Shown here: positions 22,593 through 33,040 of the stretch, one piece after another
How positions within the stretch are numbered: the first letter of the stretch is position 1
Layout of the letters: every line of letters starts with the position of its first letter
NCBI RefSeq assembly: GCF_016906535.1
Contig: NC_057371.1
Span: 2,232,001-2,296,000 of the forward strand
Source of the DNA: Rhizoctonia solani
Lineage: Eukaryota; Basidiomycota; Agaricomycetes; Cantharellales; Ceratobasidiaceae
Direction of reading: 5' to 3'
Length of the DNA stretch: 64,000 nucleotides
Translations under genes and position numbers: made by a program
The notes under the pieces: generated by a model
Told to the model about the DNA's origin: nothing
Seen by the model: the letters and a program-made list of their open reading frames with translations, nothing else
Databases searched by the model: none

Positions 22593-23237
22593 TGTTATGG
22601 ATATGACATTTCTTCTTTAATCTGTACTTATTTTATTAATTACACTAGTAATCTTACAGTAAATAAATGAGATAAAGATGCGAACTAAGGTTTTCAAGGT
22701 CCCTCTATCCAATAGTGACCTTTACAAAACCTACAAACCTCAGGAATACCCTTAATATGCAATGTCTTTTGCATATATGCTGTTTTGTCACTCATTTAAA
22801 TATATATAAATTCAGCTGAGTAGATAAACAGTAACAAGTAATATTTCTCTTGTTTGTAGTATTTACTATCAAGATTCTATCTTGTGGCTACACACAGAAA
22901 TATTCAGGGTCCCCCCTGTCGCATAGGCAAGTGCTCCGGCGCTTAATCAGCCCTTAAGCGCCGACGCACTAAATGCGCCTTTTCTCCATCACCCGGGCAT
23001 CCCACACTGCCGAATCGCTTGCGCTTAGGTGCGCATGTTTGCACGCTCCAGAACGCTGGGTCAAACTCCCAAAACGGACAACATTTGGTAGAGTTATGCC
23101 CCATTTACTGTAAGTACCCAATGCAGAGGTATCCTACCTTTGGGACTGTTTACTCCAAGGATGAAACACTTAGCCTTGGGACATCTAAGGACCCACACAG
23201 GTAAATACTGCCTTGGGGCAAACATTGCCTTGGGGCA

Positions 23238-23798
23238 TGTTGTACACCACTGTAAGGTGGGTACTTGCTAGTGGTGGGCGCTTAAGGCCGTAACTACTAC
23301 AAACACTGCTTATGTAATCTACTTATCTAAGGCTAACTAACACCGCTTAAGGCGGCTTGCTAATAACTACTGATGGTGAGGGGGCCTGAGGCCTGGAGGT
23401 GTGATAGGTCAAGTAAAGGGGTGAGTGTTACTGTTACTACTGGGGGCCGGCTACTTAGCTGGCTGACTACCTTCTCTAGTGAATAAGAGACGAGGTAAAA
23501 TCAACTTGGGGGTCCCAAGTGATTTTCCTGCTGTATATATAGGCAATACTACTAACTACATGTGGTCTGTGCGTGTGTGAATAGAAGCCTACATGTGAAA
23601 AGAGAAGCGTGCTGCGGACTGCGCAGAAGCGTGGATTTCTCCTAAGCGCCCTTGGCACGGCATCTTGGCGCGGCATCTTGGCATAATAAGCGCCGAGATC
23701 ACGTGATCGAAAAACAAAAGATATTGAGTCCGTAAAAAATACTAAAAATAATAGAAAATTTGTGCGATTCTAATGGTATATGTTAGGAGGTTATGACA
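23238..23798 (-). repeat. 3' LTR of A2
   Basis: 561 bp. Holds TG where the 5' LTR holds CG at four sites and CG where it holds CA at one (GCCGAG versus GCCAAG). Confidence 0.94.
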
Positions 23799-23808
23799 TT
23801 GCCCCCCC

Positions 23809-26800
23809 TTAAAGGCTCTTGGCGGAGTCACGAGCCTTTTTCAGTCGCGACTTGTTGAAGCGTTGGATCTCCTCCTGGCTGTGCTCTAGGAGTTCTTCTG
23901 GTTCCCAGGAGTTGTCTTCCGGGCCATAACCCTTCCATTTGATCAGGTAGAACCATTTTCCCCGTTGTCTTTTGGAGTCAATGATTTGTTCCACCTCATA
24001 CTCTTCTTCCCCTTCTATTGTTTCAGGAGGGGGCCTTTCTGGAAATGGTTGGCTTGGGGATACGTGTACCCTGGATAACAATCCCACATAGAATACGTTG
24101 TGGATTTTAAGGGTTTCCGGTAGTTTGAGGCGGTACGCGTGACTGGATACCTTTTCTAATACCTCAAAAGGACCTAGTCGCTTGGGGTCTAACTTGTTGG
24201 AATTTGTCCTAAGTTCTACGTTTCTTCCATCTAACCAGACTTTTTCTCCTATTGAATATTCCGGGACTGTTCCTTTATCCCTTGCCATTCGTTCCTTGCT
24301 CATTCTAAGGGCTGCCTTGGCTTCCTTCCATTCCCTGGCTAGGGTATCTGCCACGAGGTCTGCTTCTGGGACGTTTGCAGGGATGTTTGACGGGTTCATG
24401 ATTGGGTTTCTGCCATAAATCAACTCGAATGGGGTTTTTCCAGTAGCTGAGTGCTTGGCGTTGTTATAGGCATACTCCGCAAGTGGTAACCACTTAACCC
24501 AATCTGAATGATCCGCTGCTACATAAGACCTTAGGTAGAACTCAATAAATTGGTTGACACGTTCCGTTTGGCCGTCTGATTCAGGGTGATAGGCCAGGAG
24601 AAGGAAGGTTTGATTCCCAATCGTTGGTAGAGAGCCCTAAGGAATTTCCCTGTGAATGTAGTTCCCCAATCTGATATAGTTTTGACAGGGAGCCCATGAA
24701 GTTTCCAAATGTGGGAGATAAAGAGATCAGCCAGGCCTTTTGCTGAAACCTTTTTTGAGGTAGGGATGAAGTGGCCTAGTTTGGAGAACGAGTCAATGAC
24801 TACCAGGATTGCGTCATGTCCTTCTGACTTGGGAAAACCCGTGATGAAGTCATAGGAGATGGTGTGAAATGGAAAGGGGGGAACTTCTAAGGGTTTTAGG
24901 GCTATGACCGGGTTATGTGCGCGACGATTGGCTTGACAAGTGGGGCAGCATTCCACCCATTCCTTGGCGGATGACTTCATGCCTGGCCACCAGTAGTTTC
25001 GCTGAGGAGTTCCAGGGTTCTCTGTTGTCCTGGATGTCCCGCCAGCGGAGAGTCATGGAATTCCTTAAGTAACCAATCCTTCAGAGGTTCAGAGTCCGGC
25101 ACTACCAATTTTCCGCGATACCATAAGAGGTCTTCCTCCCAGTCATAATCTCATAGGCCTTTTGGATGGAGGGAGGCGCATTATCTGCATCTTCTGTCAG
25201 GAATTGGATGATCTGGTCCAGGGAAGGGTCTTCCCTCAACTTGGAACGTATTTCTGTGACAATATCAAGTTCCTCTTCCACGTATTTGCAAACACTTCTG
25301 CTGGGAGCATGACCTCTGGTTCTCTCGGCTCATCCGTGTAGTCCATCTTCTGGATAGAGCATCTGGTTTTCCGGACTGTTTTCCTGGGCAATAATGAATC
25401 TCAAAATTGAAATTGCTCAGGAAGATGCGCCACCGGGCGTGTCTACAATTGAAGGTTCGTGCCTGCATCCAGTACTCCAGGTTTGATGGTCAGTGAACAC
25501 CTGAATGGGTCTATCCGTTGCTTCTAAGAAGATTCGCCATTCCTCCAGTGCCTTAATGATTGCCAATAATTCTTTATTGTGTGTGTCATAATTAGCTTTG
25601 GCGCCGGAGAAGGACTTGGACATGTATGCCACTGGATGAAGCCATTGTCTAGACCTCGTTGACTGAGTATGGCTCCCATTGCTACCCCTGATGCGTCTGT
25701 TTCAAGGTAATAGGGTAGATCCGGGTTGGAATGGACAAGGACTGGTGATTGGGTGACAAGGAGCTTTAGTTCCTGGAATGCGGCTTCTTCTGGGTTACCC
25801 CATGACCAAGGGGTTTCCTTTTTGGTGAGATTATGCAGGGGGCGCGCAACGGAGCTAAAGTTGGGGATGAACCAGCGGAGGTAATTTACAAACCCTAGGA
25901 AAGCCTGAACCTGTTTAACTGTCTTGGGTTGTGGCCATGACGTGACTGCCTTGATCTTTTTCTGGTCCATGGAGAAGCCGGCAGGTGATATGACAATACC
26001 CAAGTAATCTACCGTATTGACGTGAAAATGGCACTTGGACAGCTTGCAGAATAGTTGGTTTTTCATTAGTCAGACAGAACCTCTCTGACATGGGCTGGGT
26101 GGTCTTCTGGTTTTTCAGAGAAGATGAGGATGTCGTCTAGATAGATAACCACATTTACGTCAATCAGGTCCCTGAATAGATCATTCATAAAATGCTGGAA
26201 GGCGGCTGGGGCGTTGGTGAGGCCAAAAGGCATGACCAGATACTCAAACAGCCCGTATTTAGTCCTGAACGCTGTCTTCCATTCATCCCCTTCCTTGATC
26301 CTGACATTATTGTAACCCCAGCGTAGGTCGAGCTTTGTAAATATCTTGGCATGTCTTAACTTTGCCATGAGGTCATCCTGTCTTGGAAGCGGGTATACGT
26401 TCTTGTGGGTTACATCATTGAGCTTTCGGTAGTCCACAACCAGCCTAAGAGATCCATCTGCCTTCTTTACAAACATGACCGGGGCGCCTGTTGAGGAAGT
26501 ACTAGGGCGGATCTTGCCTGTGGCTAACTCCTCGTCAATGTGTTGTTTGAGCGCTTTAGATTCCGCATCAGTCATGCCGTATATGGGACCAGGGGTTAGT
26601 TTGGCATCTGGAATAAGGTCTATAGAGATGTTGTACTCCCTATGTGGAGGGAGGACCTTAAATTCTTCTTCACCAAAGACTTTAGCAAACTCGTGGTACT
26701 GAGGGGGAAGGTCTACTAATGGGTCCGAGTCTGCTTCTTCCTCGGAGGCAATCTGAATTTGTTCAGGGAATGTGACTAGTCCCTGTTGCCAATCAATAAG

Positions 26801-27130
26801 AGGAGCTTCTGCCGTTAACCATGTCATGCCTAAGATTGCCGGGTTGTTGCCAATGGGGCAAACAAGAAATGGGATAGTGTGGGGGTGGCCATTGGCCAAG
26901 ACCGCGAGTTGCACCTGGTGCCAAATGCGACCAGTCTGGGAGATAGTACCATCTAACATTCTCACAACTCGTGGATTTTTGAGTTGGGTTTTTGGGATTT
27001 TATATTTTTCCACAATCGAGGGAGAGATGAAGTTCGATGTGGCTCCAGAGTCAATGAGGGTTTTTAGAGGGTCTGCCGGGTAGTTGTTCATGTATAAATC
27101 ATGTGGAGAAGGGGTTTTCTATTTGAATCC
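23809..27130 (-). pseudogene. A2 pol, frameshifted
   Basis: Same domain order as A1 pol, read on minus: protease ([18 protein letters not shown]), RT (YLDDILIFS), RNase H, integrase (YDFITGFPKSEGHDAILVV), chromodomain (EYEVEQIIDSKRQRGKWFYL) and a C-terminal basic tail ending Lys-Ser-Leu. The protease-RT half (26066-27091) and the C-terminal 204 codons (23809-24423) are clean; about six single-base losses lie between, near 24590, 25000, 25150, 25340, 25480, 25640 and 26070. The gene is clearly recent and all domains can be followed. Confidence 0.92.
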
Positions 27131-27212
27131 AAGGCCACAGATACAAACTCAATACAGGATACATCATGAACATCTATTTCAGGGCTCAAGGGTTTGGCAG
27201 CTTTCCTTGGCC

Positions 27213-28468
27213 CTACTCTTTTCCTGATTCATCCTCTGCTACCTTAGCCACTTCCTTGATTGTGGCCTTCCATCCGTTGGGGCATTGTTTGATTCCGTGT
27301 CCCTTCTGGCCGCACTTGACACAAAGGCCAGACGCGCGGCGGCAATCCCTTTCTTCCGGTGTGACATAATTTGGGTCCTCTGAGAGGCGGACCCGTTGGG
27401 TGGTAGTGGTGGAAGTGGTAGCCACGGTGGCCGGGGATTTGGCGGGTGTCTTTTTGGGACGGTTCTCCTCATTTTTGCGGCGAATGTTGTCAATCTTAAT
27501 AGAGGCCGAAAATCGCCTCGAGTTCATTGGGAATACTATCCTTGGTTGATAGCAGTTCCTTGACCTTCCAATGGAGGCCCCGCGTGAACTGCGCAATGTA
27601 GGCCTCCTTGTTCCAGTCCAATTCCGCCATGAGATTGCAGAACTCCGTGACGTACTCGGAGGTGGTGGTTGTTTGGGAGAGAGCCGCAATTTTTCTAGCG
27701 GCAGCTGCTTGGCGTTGGGATCGGCAAATGCTTCTTTGAACTTGGCCGTTAAGGCCTGGATGGTGGTGGGGGGGTTGCCTTGCCCTTGATGATGGTCCCA
27801 ATAATGGGAAGAGCCCAATCGGCGGCTTTATCAGTCATATGGTATAGGATCCATACAACCATTTGCTCCTCCTTGTCAAATTGGTCCCTATGTAGGGCAA
27901 CCCAGAGCATCATTCAATCAAGCCACTGAGTGGCCTTGCGTCCCCTAGTATCACCCTTATAGGGGTCTGGGAGGTCCATCTTTGGCCGCTTTACACTGGA
28001 CCCTGCATTGAAAGGGGTGAGAGACCCCAAGTGCCTTCTAGGCGTTCCTGTAGGCTCCTTTTTGGGAGGTCTTGGTTCTTCCTCGTCTTCCAAGTCAAAA
28101 CCTGTGCCCCTTGATGGTTGGAAGGGAGCCTTGAGTCCAGGCCTAATCGTTGCTGGAGTGTGGGCTTCTCCTCCCGTGTGAGTGGGAGGAGTGGTAGGCC
28201 CAGTCAATGGGCCAGGCTTTGTTTGGGCTCCGCCCTGGTCCTTGTCTCCAACGAGGTTGTTGGTCTCCTTGCATAAGGCGGTGAGCTGAGTGATTTGCTT
28301 GCCTTGAGACTTGATTTGGTCCTGGAGGGACCCAACTTGTGTGGAGAGGGCTTGGATAGCCTCAGGAGAGCGCCAATGGACGGCTCTGGTTCCATTCCGG
28401 GCAGGTTTCGCGGAGTGGGAGATGGTTTGCAAGTGGGTGGTTGGGAGTTGGCTGCCACGGAACGGCAA
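27213..28468 (-). pseudogene. A2 gag, frameshifted
   Basis: Family-A gag: coiled coil (STQVGSLQDQIKSQGKQI), Pro-rich linker, capsid region (KATQWLD, YVTEFCNLMAELDWNKEAYI), CCHC knuckle (CVKCGQKGHGIKQC), ending Gly-Lys-Glu then TAG. Frame breaks near 27500, 27710, 27920 and 28370. Where A1 has an ATG overlapping the gag stop, A2 has GTAG, so an own pol ATG is not conserved. Confidence 0.85.
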
Positions 28469-28559
28469 CTAGAGCGGCTGGTAGGACGGGAGTATGGGTG
28501 GGGGACGCCAGAGCGTGTGGATGGAATGGTGAAAACGGCGTGGGGGAAGTAGTGCCTAT

Positions 28560-28893
28560 ATCAGGACTTATGAGCGGTTTTTTTTGTAGTATACTGGCGC
28601 TAAACCCTTGCGTCTAGTACCTAGCGTTGAACTGTCCCTACAACAAATCAGCAGACCTGGCGGTGTGATATGGGCGGGTTTTCAGCAAGCGGGTATTTCA
28701 GCGGTCTAGGGTCGCTGACTACTGAGTTCCGGCAAAACTCGGGGTACGCGGGGGATCAGAGCCCGTCTGCCTTATAGCAATTTGGTACTACCAGGGACCG
28801 ACGTCTGTTTGATTATTGAAGACAAAAGGCGAGTCCAATCTGGTTTTTCCCTTGTGCTAGTACAGGGGGTCCTCTCCTTGTTGATCAAGCCTA
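28560..28893. other. A2 5' untranslated leader
   Basis: Non-coding leader between gag and the primer site, alignable with 8130-8469 of A1. No open frame of note. Confidence 0.5.
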
Positions 28894-28896
28894 CTA

Positions 28897-28912
28897 CAAG
28901 TCGATTTTACAA
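28897..28912 (-). other. A2 primer-binding site (self-priming type)
   Basis: Read on minus after the 5' LTR: TT then GTAAAATCGACTTG. The predicted RNA start, at 29183-29170 in the LTR, is the complement of GTAAAATCAACTTG, giving 14 nt of pairing with one G-U wobble at a CpG-mutated site. Confidence 0.8.
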
Positions 28913-29473
28913 TGTCGTACACCACTGTAAGGTGGGTACTTGCTAGTGGTGGGCGCTTAAGGCCGTAACTACTACAAACACTGCTTATGTAATCTACTTA
29001 TCTAAGGCTAACTAACACCGCTTAAGGCGGCTTGCTAATAACTACTGATGGTGAGGGGGCCTGAGGCCTGGAGGTGTGATAGGTCAAGTAAAGGGGTGAG
29101 TGTTACTGTTACTACTGGGGGCCGGCTACTTAGCTGGCTGACTACCTTCTCTAGTGAATAAGAGACGAGGTAAAATCAACTTGGGGGTCCCAAGTGATTT
29201 TCCTGCTGTATATATAGGCAATACTACTAACTACATGTGGTCTGTGCGTGTGTGAATAGAAGCCTACATGTGAAAAGAGAAGCGTGCTGCGGACTGCGCA
29301 GAAGCGTGGATTTCTCCTAAGCGCCCTTGGCACGGCATCTCGGCGCGGCATCTCGGCATAATAAGCGCCAAGATCACGTGATCGAAAAACAAAAGATATT
29401 GAGTCCGTAAAAAATACTAAAAATAATAGAAAATTCGTGCGATTCTAATGGTATATGTTAGGAGGTTATGACA
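28913..29473 (-). repeat. 5' LTR of A2
   Basis: 561 bp, TG...CA. TATA box on minus at 29216-29209, 33 nt before the inferred RNA start at 29183. Contains GATCACGTGATC and a duplicated GGCATCTCGGCGC unit. Confidence 0.94.
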
Positions 29474-30360
29474 GGGCAAATATTAGGATCTGTTGTTTGT
29501 TTACTATGTACCAAAGTATTGGCTCCCTCAAGTGTTTCAGTTGCCACATGTACCTCCTGTACCCCCTCTTGGTATCAATCATGTATATACTTGTTTGTGC
29601 GCCTTCTCAGGGTATAAAAGGACCCTGTGAAGACGCTTCTAATGCATCCATTTATCCACTCTTATATATTGACATATACACACAAGCCTTTAACAGCTTA
29701 TCTGCGCATTTACTTTAGTGATTGACTCACTGTAAATAGCATAGGAGGTTATTTGGCGCACTAAGACCATAGGCCAGTCCCAACAGACACAGGGTAACCT
29801 ATTAGTGTACTTACTGCAACCCTGTGCCCCTTGACTGTCACAGTTGTTGAGTTCAACATTGAGTATAGTGCGACAATACTGTAAGGATTGTTGTGATTGA
29901 GTGATAGTGTTTCAATCCACCATACCCCCTATATTGTAGATAGCCTTATCTACAATATCTCATAAATCCTAGATATATTTTAGGTAAACCCCATAAGTCT
30001 TAAGTATTACTTAAGCATATATAAGTCCTATACTTATTAGGCAAATCCTATAAATCCTGTACATTAGTCAGGTAACCCTCTTACTTAAGGTATTATCCTA
30101 GAGACCTTAAGTATACATACCCTTAGTCACTTAGGCTTAAGTAACATTAGTCTAAGGTACTATACATAACCAACCACCTGCACTTCATAGTTGCTAGACT
30201 ATTTGTTAGGAGTTGTTATTCCTGATAACCTAGCCTATATTGTGCATATATTCTGCGCATATATTCTGATTCTTAATACTAGTTCTTAGTTATTCCCATA
30301 TACATTTTGTATATAGTAATTCTTTCTTACTCCTGTACTTACACAACTCTTAACAGTAGG

Positions 30361-30450
30361 TAGCCCCCTCACCGCCTTATGCGGTTATACTTAGTTCTAT
30401 ACGGCCACAAGCGCCTGCTGCCTTGACGCCCCTTAAGGACATCTAGGACA
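30361..30450 (+). repeat. B1 3' LTR, right end
   Basis: TAGCCCCCTCACC...CATCTAGGACA, completing the 3' LTR of B1 after element C. Followed directly by the duplicated CCACC. Confidence 0.92.
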
Positions 30451-30824
30451 CCACCTATGACATCATCATGACACGTCAGTGGGTTCTTATTGGTTATAGT
30501 TTTGCATATTATGTATTTGTAATTAGTTCACCTCTGTAATATATAAGGAGGCCAACCAACCATGGTAACACCCAGGTCAATTACCTCTTGTTGCTTCACA
30601 CACACTGTACAAGGGCCTTACAGCCTAGTAAACACTTAGCCACATGCCTTAAGCGTTCTTCCCGCTGTACTTAGGTAGCTCACCAACGCCTTACAGCGTC
30701 TTGTCACCGTAGATAGTAGTTAGTATGTTGTAGGGTAGACCCTTGCCGCCTTAAGCGGTATATTGTATTAGACACACGGCCACAAGCGCCTGCACCCTTG
30801 GCGTCCTTACAGACGTCTAGGACA
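30451..30824 (+). repeat. Old family-B LTR, right part
   Basis: Continues the LTR begun at 2619 with CCACCTATGACATC, a TATATAAGGAGGCC box region near 30540 and the end ACGTCTAGGACA. Diverged from B1 LTRs, including a deletion of the segment between GTCAGTG and GGGTTCTTATT. Confidence 0.87.
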
Positions 30825-30977
30825 CTCAGCAGATTATTAGAACATTTGCCACAAAAACTAATGAATTTTGTGTGACAAATATGATGAAAGCCAAAGAATT
30901 TGAAGTTTTAGAATCATATATGATAAACCTGTAGTCCACCCGCAGGTGCAATCTCTTCACGTGGATTCAAATCACTA

Positions 30978-31143
30978 GGCACTACCACATTTTGAAAATA
31001 TGGTGATCAAGTCTGCTCCTTGGCCTGGCATAAATGCACTTTGAAATCTCACCAGCACCATTGGCAATAGTAAATATTTACATCACTGCTTGGCTCTCCA
31101 TCTTCCAAAGTGGACAGCTCCATTTTGAAAATGTGGTGGTGCC
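30978..31143. mobile_element. MITE-like inverted-repeat unit
   Basis: 166 bp bounded by imperfect inverted repeats of about 25 bp: GGCACTACCACATTTTGAAA at the left and the complement of GGCACCACCACATTTTCAAA at the right. No coding capacity. No clear target duplication (TAGG versus CAAT), so mobility is inference. Confidence 0.4.
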
Positions 31144-31246
31144 CAATGTCTCCAATCTACCAATAAGAGATCATTGTGGACATATGGTACTTGATCAAGG
31201 GGCAGAGGTTGCAGTCACGTGAGTTGGCCAGGCACTATTCTGTACT

Positions 31247-31291
31247 GCAACCCATGGGGCCCCCAGAAACTAAGTGCCAGACATGGGGGCT
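31247..31291. repeat. Left arm of long inverted repeat
   Basis: CAACCCATGGGGCCCCCAGA followed by AACTAAGTGCCAGACATGGG pairs with the reverse complement of 33365-33405, matching at roughly 33 of 41 aligned positions by eye. Confidence 0.45.
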
Positions 31292-31773
31292 GGTGGGCAG
31301 GTAGGTGGGTCAAGCTTTGATGGAAATATTTTCCTATGTAACAGTGATGTGACAGGAAAAAAGTACCCACCTCAAAGCCTGCAAATTTTATTGTTCAAAT
31401 TAGTATAAATAATTACTTGGCTCAATATGAGTCTTATAGCAATGTTTAAATATGATTGAGCAAAAACTCACTTGTCAGTGAGTGCTGCAATGTTGCCGCC
31501 AGCAAAAACAACTCATGACGTACACGGTCACAAGGTGGTAGCGTTAGCATATGACATGATTACAAACGTACCATAAACGGTGAATATATGCGTTCATATC
31601 CAACCATTTGAGACTCCAAAAGGCCATATGCGGTCGCATAAAATTGGAAAGACTGGGACTATGGTCGGGAGGGAAGCCCGCTGCTCGTTGTTTCCGCCCC
31701 CGCCCCCCCCAATCTACACTGTAGAATCGTCCATATATTTACCAATAGCGCATTTTATTCTGTTTTCGCGAAC

Positions 31774-33040
31774 ATGTCAGAACCCATCGACAACATCTCC
31801 CGAGAACTCAGTCCTGACTTACCTATAATGGAGCCGGATCAAGAGCATCCGTCCATGCGACCCTCTTCACAGCCTTACAAAGGTTGGGCAGCATCGTGTC
31901 AAGAAAGTTACAAAGAGATGCCAATTAGAGGAAGGACCGAGCTTAAGTGTATGAAGCACTGCACCTTTCGTGGAAAAGCAGTCTGCTTGAGCTCTCGAGG
32001 CGATCAATCGCTTATTGAGCATATGAAATCGTCAGCGTGTAAGAAAGCCCAACAAATAATTGAAGACAAGGATAACTTTGTTAATATGGAAGCAAGTCAA
32101 GGGAGCTTTGGTAGTACATCGCAAACAAGGTACGTATGCGTCGGACCCTCAATGAAGAACATATGGCTGAATAATTCTGTGGTCGGTTACACATCAATTT
32201 ATACTCTTGATTCTTACAGCTGCATCGCACCCTCGTTGTCAACCTCCCTATATAGCGTATCCGCCGATTCACTTGCGTGCAAAGGAGTAAGTATTAGGTT
32301 TTCCGAAAACATCTGGGCGACCTACCCCTGGCACCTCCACGATCCATCAAACCCAAGAGTATCCCCATGATACTATATATGCGGTGTTAACCATGTCAGA
32401 GATACTTTGTACATTCGTAGCCACTCATGTATAGGAATCATTTCGAGCCCCCAGCACGAGTGTTGCGCCCCCTGCGCCAATACCGCATGTTTGCACAAGG
32501 TCAAAATTGTCACGCAACGAGCTGAAATGCAAGGTATCACTCACGGTGAGCAAAAGATCAACCCGTATAATGAGCGGCTGTACTTTCTTCGATAAGTTTT
32601 CGTATAAATCCGCTGAGACGAGCACGGCCAGCGGCCCCTGTACGAACCGTCCGATAAAGTGCGAATTTCCCGAGTGTTCAAAAGCTGACCCCGTCTGGCC
32701 TTATAATATGCAATGTCATATACTAAGCTGCCACGGGGTAGCAAACTACAACCGCGCGGTCAATGAAGGTCTATTCTTGATTTCCGATATAGAAGCGAAA
32801 CTCCTTCTCCTCAACAAACCATTCGTCATTCCGGGAAAGCCATCGTTCTCTCTTGCCGCTCCCCCAAAGTGCCCAGCAATAGGAACGAAGCGACCAATCG
32901 AGGACTTGGCGACAGGCGAAGGCTCTAAAATTCTATTGACCAACTCACAAGGTCCCACGCTGGACGACTGTGAGCCATATGGGGTTGCCTCGGGATCCGC
33001 TCGCAAACAGATGAGGACCGCCCAATCAATTCCGGAATAA
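31774..33040 (+). CDS. Hypothetical protein with C2H2-like finger
   Basis: Multi-exon gene of unknown function. Exon 1 (31774-32129) starts at ATG and ends at a clear GTACGT donor; an acceptor TTCTTACAG at 32219 keeps the frame. A second intron ends at or before TATAG 32434, after which the frame is open to TAA 33038-33040. The N-terminal part has a Cys-rich segment (LKCMKHCTFRGKAVC ... EHMKSSAC) and the C-terminal part a C2H2-like finger (CEFPECSKADPVWPYNMQCH followed by ILSCH). No signal peptide or membrane span. The gene sits between the arms of an inverted repeat. The second exon end is uncertain (32286 or 32358 both keep phase). Confidence 0.5.

Larger units (their letters stand above)
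23238..29473 (-). mobile_element. Full-length Ty3/Gypsy element A2
   Basis: Family-A element of 6236 bp, minus strand, flanked by GGGCA (23233-23237 and 29474-29478) inside element C. The two LTRs are both 561 bp (23238-23798 and 28913-29473) and differ at five positions, all CpG transitions in TCG context. The polypurine tract AAGGGGGGCAA abuts the 3' LTR. Gag and pol carry more frame breaks than A1. Confidence 0.95.
22593..30355. mobile_element. Element C: 1.5-kb TG...CA element, split by A2
   Basis: Flanked by GTAGG (22588-22592 and 30356-30360). Once A2 and its duplication are removed it is about 1.5 kb (22593-23237 plus 29479-30355), starts TGTTATGG and ends TTAACA. It has no recognisable coding region and I cannot see two LTR copies inside it. 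A TATAAAAGG box lies near 29613 and the right part is AT-rich with repeated CTTAAG/TTAAGT motifs. A very long solo LTR of a fourth family is the likeliest reading; a non-autonomous element is possible. Confidence 0.7.
2786..30450 (+). mobile_element. Full-length Ty3/Gypsy element B1 with nested insertions
   Basis: Family-B retrotransposon of about 6.4 kb once nested insertions are removed, flanked by the target duplication CCACC (2781-2785 and 30451-30455). 5' LTR is 2786-2810 plus 9034-9582; internal DNA is 9583-10659 plus 17941-22116; 3' LTR is 22117-22592 plus 30361-30450. Order is LTR, primer site, gag, protease, RT, RNase H, integrase, chromodomain, polypurine tract (AGAGGGGGGGCAG before 22117), LTR, as in chromoviruses. 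It was hit by A1 in the 5' LTR, A3 in gag and C in the 3' LTR, so it is the oldest complete element here. Confidence 0.92.
30825..31773. other. Intergenic region with a small MITE-like repeat
   Basis: No gene seen. It holds the inverted-repeat unit at 30978-31143 and the left arm of a longer inverted repeat at 31247-31291. A CT-rich tract and CCATATATTTACCAATAG just before 31774 look like a core promoter for the next gene. Confidence 0.5.
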
